Below are positions 1 through 5,094 of a stretch of 5,094 nt of DNA, piece after piece. The translations under genes and the position numbers were made by a program. The stretch is from an uncultured Eubacterium sp. (GTDB lineage: Bacteria > Bacillota > Clostridia > Lachnospirales > Lachnospiraceae). The notes below the pieces were generated by a model that ran no database searches, was not told the DNA's origin, and saw only the letters and a list, made by a program, of their open reading frames with translations. The stretch is from the NCBI GenBank assembly GCA_937915825.1, contig CALGGT010000057.1, forward strand, positions 1-5,094, in the 5' to 3' direction. Each line of letters opens with the position of its first letter. Positions within the stretch are counted from its first letter, which is position 1.

Positions 1-118
1 ATCTGATTACTCTCAGATGAAAGAGAAGCTTGCGATGGAAGTTGTTTCTGCGGAACCCAATAAGGAGATGCTTGAAACCGTACCTCTCGATCTTATTTCT
101 GTCAAGATTTCTCCGTGA
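1..118 (+). CDS. 3' end of an unidentified protein, DUF5688-like fragment (partial, possibly truncated)
   Basis: An open frame enters from the left edge (codons in phase from base 2) and ends at TGA 116-118, giving 38 visible residues that begin SDYSQMKEKL and end DLISVKISP. The stretch with Y-x-x-M-K-E-K-L, then E-x-N-K-E-M-L-E-x-V-P, resembles from memory the central part of DUF5688 proteins (pattern DYxxVKDKIxxKLVNxExNxELLxxVP), a family of unknown function common in Lachnospiraceae. In that family this block is followed by roughly a hundred or more further residues, whereas here the frame stops 10 residues later. The fragment may therefore be a frameshifted or truncated relic; it could also simply be the normal end of an unrelated protein. 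Coding status is supported only by the absence of stops and the family resemblance. No terminator separates it from the hppA promoter. Confidence 0.5.
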   Translation, partial: SDYSQMKEKLAMEVVSAEPNKEMLETVPLDLISVKISP

Positions 119-125
119 TATTTTC

Positions 126-154
126 TTGTAGACTTTTCCCTTCTATGTTATAAT
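126..154 (+). promoter_or_regulatory. Probable sigma-A promoter of hppA (extended -10)
   Basis: TATAAT at 149-154 is a perfect -10 hexamer preceded by TG at 146-147, forming an extended -10 (TGtTATAAT). A weak -35, TTGTAG at 126-131, lies 17 bp upstream, and the extended -10 could compensate for it. Transcription would start near 161, leaving a 5' leader of about 50 nt before the hppA ATG. I see no operator, riboswitch fold or attenuator in that leader. Confidence 0.7.
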
Positions 155-198
155 AAAAACGGTATATTTCAAGATTTATCGATCAATTTACTTAGATT

Positions 199-204
199 GG
201 AGGT
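199..204 (+). promoter_or_regulatory. Ribosome binding site of hppA
   Basis: GGAGGT is a near-perfect Shine-Dalgarno sequence lying 8 nt before ATG 213-215. It fixes the hppA start and predicts strong translation. Confidence 0.9.
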
Positions 205-212
205 CGTAGATT

Positions 213-2309
213 ATGAATGGTTTACTCGCTATTTATTGTACGGGAATTGGTTCCCTGCTGGCCCTTGGTTTTGCCGCCGTGAACTTTTACCAAACCAGGA
301 AGAAAGATCCCGGTTCTGCCGCGATGAAGAAAATATCCGAATCGGTTAGTGCCGGCGCCAACGCCTATCTTAAGAGGCAGTATACCGGCGTGCTGGTATT
401 TTTCGCGATTATTTTTGTTATCATGCTTGTGATGGCAGCCTGCGGTTTCTTAAGTTTCTTTACACCCTTCGCTTTTCTGACCGGTGGTTTCTTCTCCGGT
501 CTTTCCGGATTCATTGGCATGAGAACCGCTACCATGGCGAACGGTCGAACGGCCAATGCCGCGTCGAAAAGCCTGAACAGCGGTCTTCGTGTTGCATTCT
601 CCGCAGGCTCCGTTATGGGATTTACCGTGGTAGGACTTGGACTTTTGGACTTAACCATCTGGTATCTCATCCTGAATGCCGCGGCTTCGAATCTGGCGGA
701 CGTAAATGAGAAACTCACCTTTATTACATCCAATATGTTAACCTTCGGTATGGGAGCCTCTTCCATGGCTTTATTTGCCAGAGTAGGCGGCGGGATCTTT
801 ACCAAGGCGGCCGATGTCGGCGCGGATCTGGTAGGGAAAGTCGAAGCGGGAATCCCCGAGGACGACCCCAGGAATCCTGCGGTGATCGCCGATAATGTGG
901 GAGATAATGTCGGCGATGTAGCCGGCATGGGCGCCGACTTATATGAATCCTATGTGGGCTCCATTATTTCCACGGCTGCCTTGGCAGTAGCGGCCGGATA
1001 CGGGATCAAAGGCGTGGCACTTCCCATGGTGTTAGCCGCTGTAGGAGTCTTGGCTTCCATTCTGGGTACCTTCTTCATTCGAACCAAAGAAGGCGCTTCC
1101 CAGAAGAATCTCCTGCAAGCCCTGCGAACCGGAACTTACATCAGTTCCATCCTAATTATTATTGCGGGATACATTTCCATTAAACTTTTATTGCCGGATC
1201 ACATGGGCATCTACTTAGCCATTCTTTCCGGCTTGTTAGCCGGTGTCCTGATCGGCGCCGTAACGGAATATTACACATCCGATACCTATAACCCCACGAA
1301 ACGCCTGGCCGAATCTTCCAAGACCGGAAGCGCCACCGTGATCATCAGTGGTCTTTCTTTAGGCATGATCTCCACCGTTGCTCCGGTGGTGATCGTAGGA
1401 ATCTCTGTTTTGGTCAGCTACTTCTGCTCCAAAGGCAGCGGCGGCTTCGAACAAGGCTTATATGGCGTAGGTGTTTCCGCCGTAGGAATGCTTTCCACCC
1501 TGGGGATCACCCTGGCAACCGACGCATATGGGCCCATCGCCGATAACGCCGGCGGGATCGCGGAGATGACAGGACTCCCTTCCCAGGTACGAGATCGTAC
1601 AGACGCCCTGGATTCCCTAGGCAATACCACAGCCGCTACCGGAAAGGGCTTTGCCATCGGCTCCGCTGCTTTAACCGCTTTGGCTCTGATCGTTTCCTAC
1701 ATTAACAAAGTGGGACAGGTATCTCCTTCTTTTCATTTTGACTTGGCCGTGAATAATCCCACTGTTTTGGTCGGACTTTTCATCGGAGGCATGTTGCCCT
1801 TCCTGTTCGCCGCTCTTACCATGGATGCCGTCGGAAAGGCAGCCCAGGCCATCGTGGTGGAAGTTCGCCGACAGTTTAAGGAGATCAAGGGGCTCATGGA
1901 AGGAAAGGCCGAACCGGACTACGCTTCCTGCGTGGATCTTTGTACCAGATCCGCTCAAAAGCTTATGATCGCGCCGGCATTGATCGCCGTGATCGTTCCC
2001 ATTCTGGTCGGTCTGATCTTAGGACCCAATGGCGTGGTTGCCATGTTAGCCGGCAACACCGTTACCGGTTTTGTTCTTGCCATTATGATGGCCAACGCCG
2101 GTGGTGCCTGGGACAACGCAAAGAAATACATTGAGGCCGGCAACCTGGGCGGCAAGGGAAGTGACGAGCACAAGGCCGCCGTTGTAGGAGATACGGTAGG
2201 CGATCCGTTCAAGGATACATCCGGTCCCTCCATTAATATTTTGATCAAGCTGGCTTCCATGGTTTCCATTGTGTTTGCAGCCCTGGTAGCTACCGTCCAT
2301 CTGCTGTAG
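213..2309 (+). CDS. hppA: K+-dependent membrane-bound pyrophosphatase, Na+ and/or H+ pumping
   Basis: This 698-residue integral membrane protein, normal in length for the M-PPase family (16 membrane helices in solved structures), hydrolyses cytosolic PPi and exports Na+ and/or H+. The PPi/Mg2+ site is complete: DVGADLVGKVE at 201-211, the Asp-rich EDDPRNP from 216, DNVGDNVGD at 227-235, DNAGGIAEM at 444-452 and GDTVGDPFKDTSGP at 659-672. The cation switch motif reads GNTTAATGKG (470-479); Ala474 and Gly477 stand where K+-independent pumps have Lys and Thr, so the K+-dependent class is expected. Glu245 in GADLYES is at the helix-6 position typical of Na+-type pumps, not the plant H+ position four residues later. 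Thr90, Phe94, Asp146 and Met175 match what I recall as signature residues of dual Na+,H+ pumps. The start is set by GGAGGT 8 nt upstream. The TAG stop falls within a 21-bp repeat array. Family assignment is certain; ion specificity is inferred. Confidence 0.98.
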   Translation: MNGLLAIYCTGIGSLLALGFAAVNFYQTRKKDPGSAAMKKISESVSAGANAYLKRQYTGVLVFFAIIFVIMLVMAACGFLSFFTPFAFLTGGFFSGLSGFIGMRTATMANGRTANAASKSLNSGLRVAFSAGSVMGFTVVGLGLLDLTIWYLILNAAASNLADVNEKLTFITSNMLTFGMGASSMALFARVGGGIFTKAADVGADLVGKVEAGIPEDDPRNPAVIADNVGDNVGDVAGMGADLYESYVGSIISTAALAVAAGYGIKGVALPMVLAAVGVLASILGTFFIRTKEGASQKNLLQALRTGTYISSILIIIAGYISIKLLLPDHMGIYLAILSGLLAGVLIGAVTEYYTSDTYNPTKRLAESSKTGSATVIISGLSLGMISTVAPVVIVGISVLVSYFCSKGSGGFEQGLYGVGVSAVGMLSTLGITLATDAYGPIADNAGGIAEMTGLPSQVRDRTDALDSLGNTTAATGKGFAIGSAALTALALIVSYINKVGQVSPSFHFDLAVNNPTVLVGLFIGGMLPFLFAALTMDAVGKAAQAIVVEVRRQFKEIKGLMEGKAEPDYASCVDLCTRSAQKLMIAPALIAVIVPILVGLILGPNGVVAMLAGNTVTGFVLAIMMANAGGAWDNAKKYIEAGNLGGKGSDEHKAAVVGDTVGDPFKDTSGPSINILIKLASMVSIVFAALVATVHLL

Positions 2310-2393
2310 AAGAACAACCATCTGTTGTGGAAGAACACGCATTTGTTATGGAAGAACATGCATTTACTGCAGAAGAACAACCATTTGCTTTCG
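2289..2393 (+). repeat. 21-bp direct repeat array spanning the hppA stop codon
   Basis: Four near-identical 21-bp units follow the stop; the word GAAGAACA recurs at 2309, 2330, 2351 and 2372, exactly 21 bp apart. A partly matching fifth unit is the end of hppA itself (2289-2309, sharing CATCTG and the following Leu codon). Because 21 is 7 codons, all units stay in the hppA frame: after TAG 2307-2309 the frame is open for 28 codons to TGA 2394-2396, reading K-N-x-H-L-L-x in each unit. The last codon of successive units is TAG, TGG, TGG, CAG, TCG. The two Leu codons vary (CTG, TTG, TTA, CTT) yet always encode Leu. The array occupies most of the 126 nt between stop and terminator. Function is unknown; it could be a slippage minisatellite, or a former or occasionally translated C-terminal tail. 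Confidence 0.88.
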
Positions 2394-2427
2394 TGAATAT
2401 GCGGATCAGATCGCAAGATTGGATCGC

Positions 2428-2470
2428 AAAAAAAAGAGGCGCCTCTCTAACTGGCGCCTCTCTTTTTTAT
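2428..2470. terminator. Bidirectional intrinsic terminator between convergent hppA and the protease gene
   Basis: AGAGGCGCC (2435-2443) and GGCGCCTCT (2453-2461) form a perfect 9-bp GC-rich stem with a 9-nt loop. On the plus strand it is followed, after one C, by six T (2463-2468). On the minus strand the eight A at 2428-2435 supply the U tract. It therefore serves hppA (126 nt after its stop) and the protease gene (about 10 nt after its stop at 2472-2474). The arms contain the palindrome GGCGCC, so the two copies could also fold individually. Confidence 0.92.
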
Positions 2471-2471
2471 T

Positions 2472-4778
2472 TTATCCCAATGGAATCGTTTCACTCCAGA
2501 ATTCATTCTGATACAGATCCGTAAAGCAGTAGGAAAGCTTCAGTTTCCCGTCTCCTACCACCGTGTTGGAGATCACCATGGAATCCGTTACGGTCATCGG
2601 ATCACCCAGAATGTATTCATCCTGATAGGATCCGTCGTAGCCATAATATTCACATCGGAATTGTAATTCATCCCCGGCCTTTAGGTTTACCATGTTCTTG
2701 GCAACGGTCATGGTCTCCTCTTCCTGATAATCATAGGTAGCTCCGGCGATGTATCCCTTGGGGTTCTCATTGTCAAATACCAGGATCAGATCCGCCTTAT
2801 CGCCGTTTAAAAGCACCGGCACACGACCGGTAATGGTATATTGGTCGTTGGAACGCTCCGTGGTATCCATGTGATAATAGGCAACCGGCTGATTGTTAAT
2901 GGAAAGCCAGTTGTTATCTGTATCTGCAACAAGTTTCCCATCTTCAAAGGAATACACATTATCCAATCCTAAGTTTACATATCCTTCTCCGTCATCGTAG
3001 AACATATTCAGATCCAATTTGTGAACCAGATCCCACTTGGATTCCGGAAGAGAAAGGTAGTATTTTCCGTTCTTCTTCTCCCAAACCAGATCCTTGGCGG
3101 ACAGGGAATTCTTCGCGATATAATCCGCGGTATCACCGTCTGACAACGGTTTTTCCGAATAATAAGAAATGTTCTTCGAGTCTAAGCCCGCGATCCGGTC
3201 GTAACCGCCGGTTAGAAAGCTTCCCAACAAACTCCCGATGGCATCTGTTCCTAAGGCAGAGGTTCCCCCCTGTCCCAGTAAAGCCCCTAACGGGTTACCG
3301 GTGCCGCCGGCCGCGATCTGGCCGCTGGTTTCCAAGCTTGCAAATTCCCGAATGCATTTGGTGTAATTCGGGTCCATCCCAATGTCCTGATAGGTATTCA
3401 CCATACTGTCTACATGGGAAGTTCTTTGATACGGGAAATAAATGGATATTCCGTAAGCATTGGTCATGTTGGAGGAAGTTCGGTTGTATTTGACTGCTTC
3501 CGTTAATACCTTGGCCAAAGCCTCCCCTTCCGTTGTATTCATATTTTTTGTCAAATGTACCAGGTCCACCTGATCGATGCGGGAGCTCTGAGCGAACTCA
3601 CGGGTCCCATAACGGGCATCGGAAACTTTCTTATATTCTTTCTTTCCGATCAGGCTGCTAATGGATTTGGAGAAACCGGTTAATGGCTCCGGCACCGTCT
3701 GGGAGAATTCTGCCAGATCGATCACCGAAAGGGTCGTCTTCTGCCCCCGGCACACCTGTCCGCATTTTGCCGTATAATCGTCGATGATCTTCTTGGCAAC
3801 TTCCAGCGTAGAAAGGGAGGTGTCTTTCCCAAAAGCCGTTAACCAATTGGTGTAATACCAACCGATTCCGGGTTCGGTCTCCTCCGAGGCGATCAGATAA
3901 TCCCCATAGCTATCCAACATCAAGGCCGTTTCCGTTGTTGCCATGAGACATGCGTCAAATCCGATAAAATCGAAGGTTACGCCCCCTGCCTTCAAAGCCT
4001 TATTAATGCCGCTTAAGCTCATAGAGCCTTTGTTAGCATACTTCTCATCGTATCCGTATCCGCTGATGGAACCGCCGCCGTGATCCCAGAAGATCAATTC
4101 ATTCCGGTCGGCGGGAAATTTCTTATGACACCATTGAATAAAGGAAGACAGGGTGTTGGGATCCGTCATGACCTTGGCCCCGTCGTTGTCCACCAGACAG
4201 TGGAGCTTCCCATTCTTAATTTGATAGATCTGATTGGTTTTATTGCTGATCTGGTTGTTCTGCCAGCGTTTGCAGCCACCGGTGTAGATTAAGAGGTTGA
4301 TATTCTTTCCCAGGTCGGCCGCCAACATTTCCTTGATGTCGTTGGTTGCCATGGAACTCTTCGACTCCAGATCCGTTCCGCACATGTAAACCATAATGGT
4401 AACCGTGTTTCCATCTGCCTTGATCTTCGTACGTTTCGCTCTGGCGCCTGCCGCCACGTTGGTATTCAACTTTACATTGCTGGCATCCGCCGTCCAGGCG
4501 CTGTCCTGGGTGGCAATGTCCTCAAAGGAATACGTGGACGCCGGCGTACTGCTTCCTCCTCCAAGCTTTCCTCCCATTAAGGCAAAGATCACAACTAAAA
4601 TAACGGTGACCAGACCACCGCCTCCGGCCGCTGCCCTGGTAGGAAAGCCGCCGCCACTGCCGCTTCCGCCGCCACTTCCCCCTCCGAACGTTCCGCCTCC
4701 GGATACGGTTCCTTTCTTATGGACGCCGGCTCCCTGGCCGGTTACGTATTTTTCTCTGCTTCTGGGTCTGTTATCCAT
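2472..4778 (-). CDS. Membrane-anchored clostripain-family (C11) cysteine protease
   Basis: This 768-residue protein is predicted to be a surface Arg/Lys-specific peptidase. In order: a basic cytoplasmic N-terminus (NRPRSREK, then VTGQGAGVHKKG, about 3-23); a Gly/Ser-rich stretch to about 55; one hydrophobic helix (LVTVILVVIFALM, about 56-68) placing the rest outside the membrane (inferred N-in by the positive-inside rule); a C11 domain from about 125 (TVTIMVYMCGTDLE) to about 450 (YGISIYFPY); a Gly-rich linker (about 484-525); and a C-terminal region of about 240 residues, rich in Tyr and Asp, that I do not recognise. The catalytic dyad is visible: His233 in FWDHGGG and Cys277 in GFDACLMA. 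Asp275, two before the Cys, matches the clostripain S1 residue that selects Arg. ATG 4776-4778 is preferred because TGAGGA ends 6 nt before it; the ATG at 4782-4784 (770 residues) directly abuts that site. The gene follows cysS by 26 bp. The substrate is unknown. Confidence 0.95.
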   Translation of the reverse strand: MDNRPRSREKYVTGQGAGVHKKGTVSGGGTFGGGSGGGSGSGGGFPTRAAAGGGGLVTVILVVIFALMGGKLGGGSSTPASTYSFEDIATQDSAWTADASNVKLNTNVAAGARAKRTKIKADGNTVTIMVYMCGTDLESKSSMATNDIKEMLAADLGKNINLLIYTGGCKRWQNNQISNKTNQIYQIKNGKLHCLVDNDGAKVMTDPNTLSSFIQWCHKKFPADRNELIFWDHGGGSISGYGYDEKYANKGSMSLSGINKALKAGGVTFDFIGFDACLMATTETALMLDSYGDYLIASEETEPGIGWYYTNWLTAFGKDTSLSTLEVAKKIIDDYTAKCGQVCRGQKTTLSVIDLAEFSQTVPEPLTGFSKSISSLIGKKEYKKVSDARYGTREFAQSSRIDQVDLVHLTKNMNTTEGEALAKVLTEAVKYNRTSSNMTNAYGISIYFPYQRTSHVDSMVNTYQDIGMDPNYTKCIREFASLETSGQIAAGGTGNPLGALLGQGGTSALGTDAIGSLLGSFLTGGYDRIAGLDSKNISYYSEKPLSDGDTADYIAKNSLSAKDLVWEKKNGKYYLSLPESKWDLVHKLDLNMFYDDGEGYVNLGLDNVYSFEDGKLVADTDNNWLSINNQPVAYYHMDTTERSNDQYTITGRVPVLLNGDKADLILVFDNENPKGYIAGATYDYQEEETMTVAKNMVNLKAGDELQFRCEYYGYDGSYQDEYILGDPMTVTDSMVISNTVVGDGKLKLSYCFTDLYQNEFWSETIPLG

Positions 4779-4784
4779 GTCCAT

Positions 4785-4790
4785 TCCTCA
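4785..4790 (-). promoter_or_regulatory. Ribosome binding site that selects the protease start
   Basis: Read on the minus strand, TGAGGA lies 6 nt before the second in-frame ATG (4776-4778) but touches the first ATG (4782-4784) with no spacer. Normal spacing is 5-9 nt, so the downstream ATG is the likely start. Confidence 0.75.
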
Positions 4791-4804
4791 CTTTTCCACT
4801 TTTC

Positions 4805-5094
4805 TCACGATTTCACGATCTCCCAAACAACCCCTTCCCTGGTGTCTTTGATCTGTATGCCCTTGGCCAGCAATTCATCCCGAATCTGATCTGCCGTGGC
4901 GAAATCTTTTTCTTTCTTGGCAGCCGCCCTTTTTGCGATCTGCGCCTCGATATAGCCCTTTAGCTCATCGTCTGCTCCCTCGTTTTGGGAGGTAAGCTTT
5001 TCCTCCAGCTTGGAAGAATTCTCATCCAAACGAAGGGCCAATACCTGATCAAAGCTTTGAAGAACCTCCCACTTGGTGGCGTCGGTTTCCTCGC
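4805..5094 (-). CDS. cysS: Cysteine--tRNA ligase, C-terminal part (runs off the window edge)
   Basis: The last 95 codons of a minus-strand gene are visible; the frame is open to the right edge and ends at TGA 4805-4807. The residues match the C-terminal helical region of class I cysteinyl-tRNA synthetase, which ligates cysteine to tRNA-Cys with release of AMP and PPi. Recognisable pieces are WEVLQSFDQVLALRLD, then YIEAQIAKRAAAKKEKDF, ATADQIRDELLAKGIQIKDT and a final EGVVWEI. This basic helix followed by A-D-x-I-R-D-x-L-x-x-x-G-I-x-x-K-D-T is the family's usual tail. The HIGH and KMSKS signatures and the zinc ligands lie outside the window, so the catalytic core cannot be judged. A TTG at 5039-5041 is an internal Leu codon, not a start. 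The protease gene follows after 26 bp with no terminator between, so cotranscription is likely. Confidence 0.95.
   Translation of the reverse strand, partial: EETDATKWEVLQSFDQVLALRLDENSSKLEEKLTSQNEGADDELKGYIEAQIAKRAAAKKEKDFATADQIRDELLAKGIQIKDTREGVVWEIVKS

Noticed and set aside
155..198. Possible riboswitch or attenuator in the hppA leader
   Set aside because: The leader is only about 50 nt, AT-rich, and shows no stable stem or U-tract terminator.
365..928. 187-codon minus-strand ORF inside hppA
   Set aside because: It is antisense to the highly conserved M-PPase core and its composition is explained by the codon use of the opposite strand.
2307..2309. TAG as a pyrrolysine codon in hppA
   Set aside because: The protein already has normal family length at TAG, no pyl gene or PYLIS-like evidence is in the window, and simple termination is sufficient.
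2046..2416. Minus-strand ORFs over the hppA 3' end and the repeats
   Set aside because: They are antisense shadows of hppA and the array; no RBS or promoter, and no family resemblance.
2409..2429. Direct repeat GATCGCAA (2409-2416 and 2422-2429), 13 bp apart
   Set aside because: Only 8 bp, two copies, no dyad symmetry or link to a promoter; it may be chance or minor slippage next to the terminator.
2327..2524. Small plus-strand ORF of EEHAF-type heptads (starting at GTG 2327)
   Set aside because: It is the 21-bp array read in another frame; it has no RBS, runs through the terminator into the antisense of the protease gene, and differences between units are almost all replacements in this frame.
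4396..4851. Proline-rich plus-strand ORF of 151 codons
   Set aside because: It is the antisense of the Gly/Ser linker of the protease; GGN codons read as CCN. It has no RBS and overlaps two real genes.

Overview
The window looks like chromosomal DNA from an anaerobic Clostridia-type Bacillota, most likely Lachnospiraceae. This rests on three things seen in the proteins: a K+-dependent, Na+-type membrane pyrophosphatase, a membrane-anchored clostripain (C11) protease with an N-terminal VTGxGxGVHKKG cytoplasmic motif that I associate with Lachnospiraceae, and strong GGAGG-type ribosome binding sites. I see no rRNA, tRNA, CRISPR array, transposase or phage gene.

Layout. Bases 1-118 hold the 3' end of a plus-strand ORF whose last ~38 codons resemble the middle of DUF5688 proteins and stop early, so it may be a decayed gene. 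An extended -10 promoter at 126-154 and a strong RBS at 199-204 lead into hppA (213-2309, plus strand), an ion-pumping pyrophosphatase. Its TAG stop lies inside an array of 21-bp direct repeats (about 2289-2393) that fills most of its 3' UTR. A hairpin at 2435-2461 with A and T runs on its two sides ends transcription in both directions. Convergent to hppA, on the minus strand, are a clostripain-family protease (2472-4778) and, just upstream of it in the same direction, the 3' end of cysS (4805 to beyond 5094). The 26-bp gap between cysS and the protease holds only an RBS, so the two are probably cotranscribed.

Functionally, hppA couples cytosolic PPi hydrolysis to Na+ and/or H+ export. CysS makes PPi (and AMP) while charging tRNA-Cys, but the two genes are convergent and nothing here shows a shared regulatory link. 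The protease is predicted to act outside the cell surface on Arg/Lys sites.

Most of the window is ordinary core genome. The part least explained by known features is the 21-bp array at the hppA stop codon: read in the hppA frame, five successive units keep His-Leu-Leu while the Leu codons vary synonymously. This hints that the array is, or recently was, translated as a C-terminal extension of HppA.
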